Part shown: one piece after another, positions 23,452-34,200 of the stretch
Position numbering within the stretch: position 1 is the first letter of the stretch
Layout: every line of letters begins with the position of its first letter
Source: Cyanodermella asteris
Taxonomy: Eukaryota; Ascomycota; Lecanoromycetes; Ostropales; Stictidaceae
DNA length: 64,000 bases
Assembly: GCA_900618795.1 (NCBI GenBank)
Contig: UYJD01000014.1
Coordinates: forward strand, 756,930 to 820,929
Reading direction: 5' to 3'
The notes under the pieces: generated by a model
The model's database searches: none
Told to the model about the DNA's origin: nothing
What the model saw: only the letters and a program-made list of their open reading frames with translations
Translations under genes and position numbers: made by a program

Positions 23452-24209
23452 TTACGATCGGGTTGGTGACCGCGCCGGAATGCGCTCGTTTGCGGTCTTG
23501 AATGCAGTAGGGTATTTCTCTGCGGCTCTGATGTTGAGGTCGCTGGAAATCGCGTGTCAGTAAAGTCGCTCCAGAAATTGATTCCATGCTTTCGCTGCAA
23601 CCTGAGAGCATTTGCTGGACTGGTACATTCTCGCTTTCCGTTGCTGGCAGGTTTCTGGAATTTTTGCTCACCTGATGGCGTTTTGTGTCCACTCGAGATC
23701 CTTCTTCGTCTCCTTTGCGGCTTTGATGCCCTCTGAAAAGTTTTTGCGCGCAGTCTTGAGGCGTCGCTGCGCCATCGCTTGCAGCTCAGCGAGTTCTCGC
23801 TGCTTGGCGTTCAGCTCACCAGATCTGCAAAGTGTCAGTTCTCGCATCTCAAGATCTCGCAATTGGCCCAAACCCACGCTTGCGCCTGCTTCGCGATTGT
23901 GCGGTCCATCGCCATTGGGTCCATCGCTCGCTGCAGCCTGTCGCTCATCATGTCAAGCACATCGACGCTTTGCGCTGCTGCGCTTCGCGAGTCGCTCGTG
24001 CTGCCATTGGTGAGGGAAGGAACTGCGCTGCTGCCGGCAACGCTGCGAGGAGGATTCGGAGCGTTGACCGGGCGGGCGAGCGGCAAACCAGTAGATACGG
24101 TAGCAGTCATTCCGGATGTTTTGGTGGGAATTGTGCGGATGGCCATCTGCTTGCCGTTGACGGTTGTGAAAGCAGGGGCGCTTGGTTGGTACATGGTTGG
24201 TTGAGGCAT
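23452..24209 (-). CDS. KXD1: KxDL-motif protein (BLOC-1 subunit KXD1-like)
   Basis: Likely subunit of the BLOC-1/BORC-type endosomal complex. Three exons: 24209-23878, 23824-23672 and 23542-23452, giving 191 aa. Introns are 53 and 129 nt, the second longer than usual here. The N-terminal half is low complexity. A coiled coil follows (SGELNAKQRELAELQAMAQ, RRLKTARKNFSEGIKAAKET). The KKDLEWTQ block carries the KxDL signature, followed across the second splice by DLNIRAAEKYPTAFKTA. The tail is short and ends in SPTRS. Recognition rests on the coiled coil plus the KKDL motif and the conserved KYP segment. Confidence 0.86.
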
Positions 24210-26664
24210 CTTGACAAATTTATAGACGGAATTGATTTGCAGTTGTGCGAGGGAGTGCAGAAGTGATGGTCAAGTGAGTTGGCAGCAAGCGTGTGTGGTA
24301 GATGTGTTTGTCAATTGAGCAAACTTTGGAAGCAACAAGGGACAAGGTAAAGTGCTTGGTTCTGGGACTTGGTCAACAGAAGAGCTGGCTGAAATGGAAA
24401 AGGAAGAAGGAGAAGAGGATGGTCAAAGGTCAAACGAGGACCTTTTTATACCCGTGGGAAAGGCCCGCCGACGGCATAACGGCAGGGAACAATGGGGGCA
24501 TGGCAATGACACTGACGAGATGCAACGTATTGCTCCTGGCCACGCTCATTTCGTGCCAGTTGCAAATGCCCCGCTTGCCGAGAGGAGCAAGACGGGGCAG
24601 TCCTGATATGTCTCGACCCCAGTTGAGGAACAAGGGGTGAGGACGGGTAGCCGGTCGAGCCTGTAAGGAGGTAGAGCAGCCCTCCCATGGCGATTACCAG
24701 CAGAGCATACCCACTTGCTGCTTTAGCAAGCCGGAAGAACAAGGGAAACTGCCGCGGCCATTGGTCCGATCGGCTTGGAACCGGTGGCAGAGGGCGCAGG
24801 AGAAAGGGCGTGGCGGCAGTGAAGAACGAGGATGATGGCTCCCGAGGCGTGAGAGAAAAAGGGCAACAAAAAAAAAGGTGTGACGTGGGGCCAGGCTTGA
24901 TTTCAGCAGGAGGAATGATTGGTGCTACTGTTCCACACGAGAGCGGCATAGACGAGAGGCAGAGGTTCGAGCTGGCTCGACTTGGGGTGGTTGCAGCCAT
25001 GGGACATTGGGCAGGGGGCTCTTGGAAGGAGCGTGAGCGTGTGTGTGTGTGAGAGGGAGAGCTGTGGACGATCCGGGGACAGACAATGACGGGCGAGCCG
25101 AACAGGCATAAGGCGACCAGCGGTCCGCGGTCAGACGGCAAAGTTCATTAAAGTGGACGACAAGAATGGGCATTGTGCTGAATATGGCGGACTTGAGAGG
25201 AAGAGTGCAGCGCTTTCGGCAGCGCTGGCATCGAGGCGACGGTCGATGATGGGGATGAGTTGTGGATGCTGTATCGCCAGCAGACGGGGCTGATCAAGCA
25301 GACGTTGTCTATGCCTGATGTGCTGTCCGCTGCCCACTAGGGTCTAGCCGGACCGGGGCGACGCAATGCCAACGGCTTGACGGGCTGGTGGTGAAGCTGG
25401 CGTGCAGCGGGCAGTCGTGGCAAGCTGGCAGCGTCTGGTGGGTGGAGAGGGCATGCCGGAAGCCTGGAGGAGGAGAGCAGTGAACAGCCGGCACGGCAAT
25501 GGCTATCTAAAGTATCTCGAGAGGGGCACACGCCATGGACGATGGGCGATGGACGACGGACGACTGACGACGGACGACGGACGACTTGACGAGAGCAGCC
25601 GGCCGTCGTGGCGGTCAAGGCAGAGACACTCATCAAAGGCCATCCATGGCTCTGCGCCGACACGGCGGGAATGTGCAGCGAGTGGGACGGCGAGGGGCCG
25701 CAACAACAATGCTGCTGTCGTGTACTGTATATCGATTGGGCTGAAGATGGCAGACTCTGCGTAGCACGGAATGCCAACGGAGACGGGCATGACTTGTCCC
25801 TTCGTCACATGACAGTCGCGCTCCGGGCATCTTCAAGTTCAATCAGCTGATCGCTGCACTCTGGCAACGTGGAGTCCGGCTGCAATCCGTATATCATATG
25901 CAGGTGTCTTTGCCACCCTTGCAGTGCACCCTTTTCGAGCGTCTTTGGATTGCAGCGAATACGAGCTTCCATGCACCATATTTTAAGATACGAACGACAC
26001 ATGCCGCCCACATCCTCGGCTTCACATCGTTATCTACCTATATGGCGACAATATACTTTCGAACCTGGCCGTCAACGCGTCCGCAACACGCCCCCGTCGC
26101 TGCGCTCAAGGACTGTGCATGCATCGATGCTGCTATCAAGACATGCTGGATGCACCGTCGACCGCGCTGAAGAATCGAGTGCTGGCTTCTAGCCACCTCA
26201 CTCTCGCTGCACGGCTGAGCGGGCGCAGCCGACAATTACAAACAAGGCGATTCTTGTACTGTAGTCTCGTCTGGTCTTGTCTTACCTCTGCAGTGCAACC
26301 GCTCCACTCCTCATCCCGTCTTGTTGTTGTCCTCGACTTCAGCCGCAGCATCCGGCATGACATCTCGTTCCTTGCTCACCACCGTCTCGTGAGCTCCTCT
26401 CGTCGATTCTGCCCTCCTTCACCTTCACCTTCCTCGTTCTGCCCTGTCCTTGCTGTCCGCCCTCACCACGCTCTTTTGCCCGAGCAAGGCCTGCTCCACG
26501 CCTGCATCATCCATGGCTTCGTTGCGCCTGTTCGATTGACCTGACATCGTTACGCCATGTTTTCGCTCCTTTGACCCCGTTCAATTCGATCCTTCACGCT
26601 CGTTTGCTCCATTCGCGCCTATTCACGTATACCATTTGCTCGGCTACGGACCCGCAACGCAACC
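24210..26664. other. Long divergent intergenic region (KXD1 / TBC gene)
   Basis: 2.45 kb between divergent genes, with no supported gene. CT-rich and AC-rich patches occur (CACACACACAC on the minus strand near 25041-25051). A GAC-rich minisatellite lies at 25537-25593. Strong plus-strand pyrimidine bias from about 26260 to 26640 marks the leader of the TBC gene. Many short frames on both strands are uninformative. Confidence 0.55.
25537..25593. repeat. Degenerate GGACGAC/GGACGAT minisatellite
   Basis: About eight imperfect copies of a 7-8 nt GAC-rich unit (GGACGAT, GGACGAC, TGACGAC and variants) in 57 nt. Non-coding context. Confidence 0.7.
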
Positions 26665-29295
26665 ATGCCATCCACGCCGCCACAAGCGCGGCCATCACTC
26701 ACGCAGGGAACCTCGTACGACGATGTCAAGCCTGGCAAGCCGCCCATCCTAATCCAAACCGCCCCAAGACCCTCCGAGGCACGACTCGCAGATCATCCTG
26801 TGCACAAAGCGGCCTCAGCGTCCTCCCCTGACCTCAGTCATCCTTTGCAGCCGTCCCGCTCGCGACTACAAGAGCAGGAAGCCCGCCGCGATTCCGGCCT
26901 CGGGACCGCAGCGAGCAAGCGTGGTTCCAGGGCGACAACGGTCGGTACGGACAAGACAGATGCAGAAAGCACAACAAGCGGAAAGTTTCGATCCGTCAGG
27001 AAGGTTCCCAGCTACTCGCGCATGGACCGAGCTGCACAGACTGCGCAGGTCAGATCCGCATGTCGACTGTCGTCCGTGAACACGGAAAACAAGAGCTTGC
27101 GAGGCTCGTCCAGCTTGGAGCCGCTGCCCAAACTTCGCGACACTTGCTCACTCATTCAGGTGCCCACGTTCAGCTTGGAAGATCTGTCATCTCCCGACGC
27201 GCTCGCCTTCTCGAAACGGGGGAGCTTGCTGGTCAGAGGTCGGCGCCCGAGCAGCTCCCATTCTGCCACCCCCACAGCCTTGTCTCCTGCTCTCGACCCG
27301 GTCTCCCTGGCTTCTGACCTTGAGCGCGACGGGCTTCCTGACCAGAATTCTACAATGTCGACCACTTCTATCCCGGCTTCTCGCCTCGATGTCCCTTCAC
27401 CGGTACCTCGAATCCGTGAGTCGACTCCCAGCTCGGTATCGCGAGTGTCCTTGCTGCCAACTCGCGCATTGTCCACAGAGGAGGAAACATTGAGCCATCG
27501 CATCAGGACCCTGTACGAGGCGGGTGGAACAACCTCGTTTGCTCTGAACTCTGGCGAAGCTTTGAGCGTCCCCGATGCTGTCATCGTGGAGGAAGAAGAC
27601 GGTCGCAAACTTGCTGCCTCTCCGACACCATTTCCTCAAGCTATGGATCGACAGGCCTCAATGTCGAACGGGCGGGTATCGCGTTCGCGAGTGAGAGAGG
27701 AGGGTGAACTTGCCGGTGGACTAGAAGACTGGAACGATGTCAAAAGCGACGAAGTTGACCGATACGGCTTCATCATGAGAAAGTCCACTCCCTTCATTGC
27801 ATCCTCGTCTCCTGGCGCATCGCACGTGTCTCTGACTTCAGCAGCGACGGCTCCGGTGGAGGACATGCACTCTACGATGGTGCGCATGTCTACAGGCCTG
27901 CAACTCGCCTCCGGACAACCTCGCCCGGTCCGCAGCATAAGATCCCGACTCGGACGAAGCCATTCGAATGCGGCAAGTTCCCGAAGTGCGCCACATCATG
28001 AGACGGACGGCCGACAATCCTCCGCCGGCCACCGCACCAGTCGATTCCTCCGGCCAACCTCATCGCAAGCATCGCATCGAACGACCATGACGGCTGGGAG
28101 CTCGCGCTTGAGGAGGGTCAGCAATCACCTACCACATAACAAGAATAGGAGAGCTGTGGACGAGGCCGGAGACATGCTGACTTTACCACCCGGCCTCGCC
28201 GAGCTTGCCGAGCAGGAAGCGCTCGATGGCAAGAAAGGCGCCAAGAGCATGCAGAATATTCGTACGAAAGAACGCGAACGTGAGGAGAAATGGCGCAAGA
28301 TGGCCAAGGTCGTCAAGCTCTCTGAATCTCAGCCAAGTGCCACGAATGGCGGCGGAATGCAATTCTCGTTCGACGCGACGAATCCAAAGGTCATCTCCCG
28401 CACGTGGAAAGGAATTCCAGATCGCTGGAGGACTACGGCTTGGTGGTCATTCATGGAAACATCTGCGAAGAAACGACCGGACAGCTTGCCGTCCGAGGAG
28501 CTGATTGTCATCTTTCACGAGCTTGTTGATCAATCTTGCGCCGATGATGTCCAGATCGATCTCGACGTCCCACGCACCATTGGTGGGCACGTCATGTTCA
28601 GAAAACGTTATCGAGGCGGACAGCGGCTTCTTTTCCGCGTCTTGCACGCTCTCTCCCTGTACTTTCCCGACCCGGGCTATGTACAGGGCATGGCTGCCCT
28701 GGCGGCAACTTTTCTATGTTATTTCGAGGAAGAGCGAGCATTCGTGATGCTGGTGCGAATGTGGGAGTTACGAGGCCTTGCACGTATTTACCGAGCTGGC
28801 TTTGACGGGCTCATGAATGCACTGGATGAGTTTGAAAAGAACTGGCTTGCGGGAGGCGTCGTCGGGGAAAAGCTTAATCAGCTGGGTATCCCACCTACTT
28901 CGTACGGCACCAGATGGTATTTGACCCTGTTCAATTACAGCATTCCGTTTTCTGCACAGCTCAGGGTTTGGGACGTCTTCCTCCTGCTTGGCGATCCAGA
29001 CACACTCCGCCAGTCACTGTCTGCCACCGCGCTAAAATCGGCGAGCGTCCGGCCCACCAGAGCAGGCAACGAGGGCGCCGTCGGAGAGAATGAAGAGAAT
29101 AATAGCTTTCACGGTGGCTTGGACGTTCTACACGCGACTGCTGCAGCCCTGATAGATGGAACCCGAGAGATTCTGCTGGACAGCGATTTTGATAACGCCA
29201 TGAAGACATTGACGAGCTGGATTCCAATCAAGGACGATGAGTTGTTGATGAGGGTTGCGAAAGCCGAATACAAATACCACAAGCAAAAGCGTTAG
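26665..29295 (+). CDS. TBC-domain Rab GTPase-activating protein
   Basis: Single exon, 876 aa. Residues 1-560 are Ser/Pro/Arg-rich and disordered. The TBC domain covers about 575-870: TWKGIPDRWRTTAWW, the Arg-finger motif IDLDVPR (I631, D634, R637) and the Gln finger YVQG (Y672-G675). Later come LVRMWELRGLARIYRAGF, then FEKNWLAGG and LRVWDVFLLLGD. Both catalytic fingers are present, so it should accelerate GTP hydrolysis on a Rab/Ypt protein in membrane traffic. I cannot assign it to a specific Gyp subfamily or target Rab. The ATG at 26665 follows a pyrimidine-rich leader. Confidence 0.92.
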   Translation: MPSTPPQARPSLTQGTSYDDVKPGKPPILIQTAPRPSEARLADHPVHKAASASSPDLSHPLQPSRSRLQEQEARRDSGLGTAASKRGSRATTVGTDKTDAESTTSGKFRSVRKVPSYSRMDRAAQTAQVRSACRLSSVNTENKSLRGSSSLEPLPKLRDTCSLIQVPTFSLEDLSSPDALAFSKRGSLLVRGRRPSSSHSATPTALSPALDPVSLASDLERDGLPDQNSTMSTTSIPASRLDVPSPVPRIRESTPSSVSRVSLLPTRALSTEEETLSHRIRTLYEAGGTTSFALNSGEALSVPDAVIVEEEDGRKLAASPTPFPQAMDRQASMSNGRVSRSRVREEGELAGGLEDWNDVKSDEVDRYGFIMRKSTPFIASSSPGASHVSLTSAATAPVEDMHSTMVRMSTGLQLASGQPRPVRSIRSRLGRSHSNAASSRSAPHHETDGRQSSAGHRTSRFLRPTSSQASHRTTMTAGSSRLRRVSNHLPHNKNRRAVDEAGDMLTLPPGLAELAEQEALDGKKGAKSMQNIRTKEREREEKWRKMAKVVKLSESQPSATNGGGMQFSFDATNPKVISRTWKGIPDRWRTTAWWSFMETSAKKRPDSLPSEELIVIFHELVDQSCADDVQIDLDVPRTIGGHVMFRKRYRGGQRLLFRVLHALSLYFPDPGYVQGMAALAATFLCYFEEERAFVMLVRMWELRGLARIYRAGFDGLMNALDEFEKNWLAGGVVGEKLNQLGIPPTSYGTRWYLTLFNYSIPFSAQLRVWDVFLLLGDPDTLRQSLSATALKSASVRPTRAGNEGAVGENEENNSFHGGLDVLHATAAALIDGTREILLDSDFDNAMKTLTSWIPIKDDELLMRVAKAEYKYHKQKR

Positions 29296-29671
29296 GAGCG
29301 CCTCAAGATGCAGATGAAAGCTGGTGCCAGCAGGATCCATCACTGGAATTCGTCTTGTGAAAGACTTTGAGACTGGCGCGCAATTTCGGCATATTCTATT
29401 TTCGGCCCACGTGACTACTAATGTTTAATGCTCGGATGGAGTGGTCTTGGAGGAGTGGAGGTTGGAAAAGCGGAGTGCTCACACGGAGCTGACGTGAGTT
29501 GTGGACGTCACCACGAACATGATACCCCCAGATACAGATTTCGGAGTTATATACACAACACTTGGGGCGGTTAATGATATCAATGGCCAGACGGCCTTTC
29601 GTTCATGTCATCTTTGGCTCTGTTTCCAACGATTTCTCAATACGTGCTATCGTACAGTGCACATTTCTCCG
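29296..29671. other. Short convergent gap
   Basis: 3' ends of the TBC gene and the hydrolase gene face each other. Nothing else seen. Confidence 0.5.
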
Positions 29672-30682
29672 TCACGCCGCTGTACTGCCGGGGTCCAAAT
29701 TAGGGACGTATTTTTCCAACCAAAGCAACACCTGCTGCAGCACGGTCCCGTTGACCGTGTGTCCTACACCTTCGTACTCGCCAACCTGCAAATCCTCCGG
29801 CTTGACCCCCAACGTCTCCAAATCCCGCAAGGTCCTTTTCCAAATCCACCCCGGAATCATCCTATCCTCCCCGCCTCTCGACAGCAACATCGGCAGGCCG
29901 CCCACCCTCTCCGGCAACCCCGCCTCCGCCCTCATCTCCCGGATCCTCTCCGCTCCCAACGGGAGATAGCCCATCAACCCGACCACCCCGGCCAGCTTCC
30001 CCGCATACTTTCCCGAGGTGAGCGCCAGCAGCAGCGACTGCGCGCACCCCTGGCTGAAGCCCCCGAGCACGATCCGGTCGAGCGGGACGCGATGCTCCGC
30101 GTGCAGCGCGTCGATGAGCGACTCAAAGTACCTCTGGGACCGTAGCATGCCGTCCTCGTCCTCGTCCTCGGCGAGCTCGGGCCGCGACGGTGGGACGTGG
30201 GAGGGGGAGGAGGAGGAGGAGGAGGAGGAGGAGGAGGAGGAGAGCCCGACGGGGGCGTACCAGGCCCGTGGCCATGGCGTCGAGGTTTTGCGGCGCGTTG
30301 GGGATCGCCCAGGTCAGGTGGGGGAGCTTGGAGGCGGCGCGGAACTGGTTGGCAATGTCTGCGGGGGTGGGGAGAAATTTAGTTTGTCGTGTATGCACGC
30401 TTGAAGAATGAGCGCCGCGGGAGGAGAATTGATGAAGATGATTGTGGGAAGCGAACATTGAGGCCGAGACATTTTTCATGACGGTCATTTGAGATTGACT
30501 GTTGACTTACCCTCGACACCTTCGGCGTCGTCGTCAAAGCCTAGACCGAGTTAGTGCACTGTTCTGTGGGGGTTTCGATTGAGCTTCTGCTCACCATGTA
30601 TGAGGATGAAGGCTGCGCCGTGCTCTGGATTCGTCGGTGGCGTCAAAGGCTTCTTCCAGATGGGTTCTCGTTGCTCAGGCAT
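29672..30682 (-). CDS. Acyl-protein thioesterase / phospholipase-carboxylesterase-like hydrolase with a frame break
   Basis: Alpha/beta hydrolase of the APT1 family, which removes S-palmitoyl groups or cleaves lysophospholipids. Exons 30682-30595, 30540-30511 and 30358-29672 are separated by introns of 54 and 152 nt. The first exons give MPEQREPIWKKPLTPP, then AAFILIHG/FDDDAEGVE. Exon 3 starts IANQFRAASKLPHLTWAIPN. Active-site pieces are GGFSQG (Ser), GGEDRMIP (Asp) and GVGHTV (His). Near 30262-30270 the frame shifts by one base: upstream reads NLDAMATG, while the expected AWYAPVGL continues in the next frame. A (GGA)n tract encoding poly-Ser lies 20-60 nt downstream. This may be a sequence error, a strain-specific indel or a young pseudogene. 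A GT..AG excision (donor at the GTACGC near 30260) would also keep frame but drop conserved residues, so I prefer an indel. Confidence 0.8.
30205..30243. repeat. (GGA)13 microsatellite inside the hydrolase gene
   Basis: About 13 perfect GGA units, reading as TCC (Ser) on the coding strand. Slippage-prone and next to the frame break of this gene. Confidence 0.9.
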
Positions 30683-31469
30683 AGTGATCGATCTTGTCAA
30701 TCAATATATTAAATAGCATATGAATGTGTGAGGTGAGTCGCAACTCCATCATGTCGAGCTCCTCGTCGAGATAGTCATGATTTTTGTGGGGCTCCGCTGG
30801 CCCGTCACGATGTTTACTCCGCAGTCGATCCTGCGGGCGTGGTGCAAGTTCTCATTCCCAAAGGATAGCAACTTTACAGTCCGAGAATGTGGCTTCCGAC
30901 AAGTCAATCTAACTCGCATTGACACATGGCAGCGTCGATTGCACACAGCCGGATGTGTCCGCCCCTGGACACAGATTTCGACGGTCGTCGAGCTGGCATG
31001 TCTGTGGGACGCAAGGTGAGAGCACAAGCCGTGCGGCAGCACGCCGGTCAGAGATTTCACGCGATCTGATATGTGTGATTGTTCTCGTCTTATCAGATCA
31101 TCTTATCAACGACATGATGAGAGTCGAGATATATTACCGGGGAACGAGCTGACTAGCGCTACGGCGAGATTCACGGCTTTACACATGCCGTGGCTAGCAC
31201 CAAGTCATTGAATTGGTCCAAAAGCGCGTATTTAAGCTGCAGTTCCAGGCAAATACCACACTCGTTGTCGAAGGATCGGACATGGCGTTTGACATGCGTT
31301 GGAACTACTACTGTCCGACCCATCATTGCAAGGTTCCTTACAGCTAACCATCGAGACTATTTCCGCGATCTCGGCCGACAGCTCGGATGATCTCTGCCTA
31401 CCCTCATGTTCGCAACCGATATGCGAGATATAAGATCTTTCAAGATGCTCTATAACTCCCAGCTATCAG
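30683..31469. other. Divergent intergenic region (hydrolase / MFS gene)
   Basis: No supported gene. Short frames only. An AT-rich spot (GATATATTACCGG, about 31125) lies in the middle and GAGATATAAGATC lies 35-45 nt before the MFS ATG. Confidence 0.5.
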
Positions 31470-33154
31470 ATGACCATTATTAATGCACCAGCCCAGATGG
31501 CGTTTTCTGGGCCGAAAGAGCCGGAGGCTGGCATTACAGTGCAATCAACGGACTTGGGCAAGTTACCAGAATCCAAAGTGGAGATCGGAGCTACCATTGA
31601 GGAGTCATTGATAGTGAGTTCAAGGTGGGTCCATATCGTCCGAAAATCTGCTGACGTCTCGTCAAGGTGACTTGGGGTGGCCACAACGACCCCTGGCATC
31701 CTCACAACTGGCCTCTCTGGAAACGAGTATGGATGCTGTTCTTCACCTCCCTGGGCGGCTTGGTCTGTCTCATGTCCGGCAGCATGCTTGCTCCCGTGTT
31801 GGAAGAGCTATCGCAAGAACTCGACCTCAACATCGAAACGGCACAGATATCATTGTCCATCTATGTGCTCGCCTTCGCCTTCGGCCCTCTTTTTCTGGCA
31901 CCACTGACCGAGATCTTCGGTAGACGACCCGTCTGGCTAGCTGGGGCGATATGGCATGTGATATGGAATAAGGTTTGTGGTTGCACTTCAAGCAGCGGCC
32001 TGATGATTGTGTAACGGTTCCCTGCCGGATGTGGCGCTTCCGTAGACCTTGCCGTAAGGAAATCCTGTGCTTGTGCTTCGACTGACTGTTAATGTTGCTG
32101 ACTCTTGAGCTTTCGGCAGACTTTAAACCCGATCAACGTTGACACATGGCGCCCGGAGCAACGCGGACAAGCATTCGCCATCGCCACGTTTCTTCCCCTG
32201 CTCGGACCGGCGCTCGGACCCATCATCAGTGGCTTCATCAGCCAGAGCATCGGATGGCGGTGGCTATTCTATGTCGTTTCAATCTTTGAGGGGATACTTG
32301 TGCTCGTGGCGTTCTTTCTCTTCTTTGAAACATACGAACCACTCGTGTTAGAGAAAAAGGCGAAGGCCTTGCGGAAGGCGACTGGCCGCCCCTTCAGGGT
32401 ATACAACTCCGATGGCCACGTTTCAATGCCGCACAAGTTCCAAAAAGCTCTAAGCAAGCCGTTCCGGATGCTTGTCACACAGCCGCCGGTCCAGGCGATG
32501 GCTGTGTTGCAGATGTATAGCTTCGGCGTACTATATATCGTATTGTCGACATTCACTTCGCTTTTCACAACCGTATACGGGGAGTCGGATTCAATCGCAG
32601 GGCTCAATTACCTGGCTCTTGTGCTGGGCTATACCATCGCAGCTCAATTCGGCGGCCAGGTCATGGATGTCATCTATCGAAGACTGAAACACCGAGCCGG
32701 TGAGGCTGTGATACCTGAGTATCGTGTGCCCCTCCTCGTTCCTGCTTCCGTTCTCATCCCCGTCGGTCTGTTGTGGTACGGTTGGGCTGCGGAGAGAAGA
32801 GATCGTTGGATAGTGACAGATATCGGTGCCGTGATCTGGGGCTGTGGGTTTATCTTGAGCATACAGGCGACTGGTGCATATGTTATGGACGCTTATCGCG
32901 GTCACGTTGCTTCCGCAGCCGCTGCCAGTCAGTTCTTGAGGAGTGTTGGAGGCTTTGCTTTTCCAATATTCGCTCCAAGCATGTATGACAGGTTGGGGTA
33001 TGGACGGGGCAATACGCTGCTCGCGCTTGTGTTTGCGGCTCTGGTGATTCCTGCGCCAATACTGTTGTGGGCATATGGGGCAAGACTGAGGGTATTGCGC
33101 GAATGGAAAGACTGGATGTGGGCGAGCCCAAGGGAGCACGCTGTCGTATTCTGA
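31470..33154 (+). pseudogene. MFS drug/polyamine-type transporter with one premature stop
   Basis: DHA1-type major facilitator. Exons 31470-31613, 31667-32053 and 32120-33154 (introns 53 and 66 nt) would give about 521 aa. The family entry signature GGHNDPWHPHNWPLWKR is present, as are LAPLTEIFGRRPVW (motif A) and, in exon 3, the WRPEQRGQAFAIATFLPLLG block through the last membrane segment. A TAA at 32012-32014 interrupts exon 2 in the conserved segment that reads GLMIV-stop-RFPAGCGASVDLA. All else looks intact, so the lesion is recent, polymorphic or a base error. No GT..AG pair I can find removes the stop while keeping the conserved RF.AG residues. Substrate unknown. Confidence 0.85.
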
Positions 33155-34200
33155 TGAAAGACAGATTAGCATGACAAAGAGCATGTATACTTCTGACAGA
33201 CATCAAGGTGCGAGGATGGAAGTCACAATTGACATCTTCAATCTGTCTGGTATGCCGGGTCAAAGCCTAGAGGTTTCTGAATCTAAATTCTAGCAGTCGC
33301 TCGGAATGAAACTACCGTTGTATCTGCTGGGAGGTTCGGACCAGTTACAGGCTGTTGCGTGGTGCAATGTCGAGATGGCTCCGCGCACTTGGTTGATTCC
33401 CCGATTAATCCCGGAGGTCGTCGAGCAGATAACACCACGTAGTCTAGGAACTCAACTCTCCCGGAGCCCTCAGATCATAATGGCATCTGCAGCAGGGTCA
33501 TTGGTCTTGCCTTGTAGAAAGCGCAAAACACTGCCCAACGCAGCAAAATTCGTCAACATCATCTAGTCGAGGAAAGACACCTATCAGCCCTCCAGAGCCC
33601 CCACCAGCTCGGGTCCCAAGCACCTCATCAGATTTCGAAAGTGATGATGAGCAGTTGAAGTGCACAAATGCCTGGCCGATGTTTAGGCGGCTGCGCTGAA
33701 GCAAAGTCATTAGACAGCACTAGAATTCATACACATGCTAAACGGCCCGGATATAGATATTGACGTTTCGCAGCATGGAGGCTGGGACAACAGTGATGCT
33801 CTGCCTCGCGAAGTGGATTCGAGGCCACATACCCCATCGGGAAAGTTCGAGGTTCGGGTGACGCGGGCGATTATGGTGTAGAATCGACCTACCTCAGGTG
33901 ACCAAGATATCAAGGAGCTCGATCAATGGTATAGTTCATGCGAAGCAATCAGAGACTGCTTTCCCTGCCGCGCATTCAACGTGCACGTTTTCCCAGCCAT
34001 GGTGGGTGGGCGGGTAGTTCCGGTAACGACTGCCCGTTGCACGCCGCGAATATAGTTTAGACAACTATTTTCGAATGCATTCAATATTGCCAGAACGACA
34101 TGTCGCGTGAGAACTAGGTTGATTGTCGGAGACGGCCGCTAGACGCGCCCCTACACTGGACGCCTCCTAGTGGGCATCTAATGCTCGCTCCGTTCATGAA
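33155..34200. other. Convergent intergenic with possible coding remnant
   Basis: No gene supported. A plus-strand frame ending near 33700 reads like a fragment of real protein (TPISPPEPPPARVP, then STSSDFESDDEQLKC). A second frame at about 33735-33880 reads MLNGPDIDIDVSQHGGW then REVDSRPHTPSGKFEVRV. I could not connect them to a family. They may be remains of a gene. Confidence 0.4.

Noticed and set aside
22851-23600. Minus-strand open frame of 249 codons
   Set aside because: It overlaps KXD1 exon 3 and intron 2 in another frame, has no recognisable domain, and the composition is not protein-like.
29672-30682. Extra intron in the hydrolase gene that would excise the Ser tract
   Set aside because: A GT..AG pair keeps frame, but it would remove the conserved AWYAP segment and has no good branch site, so an indel is the simpler explanation.
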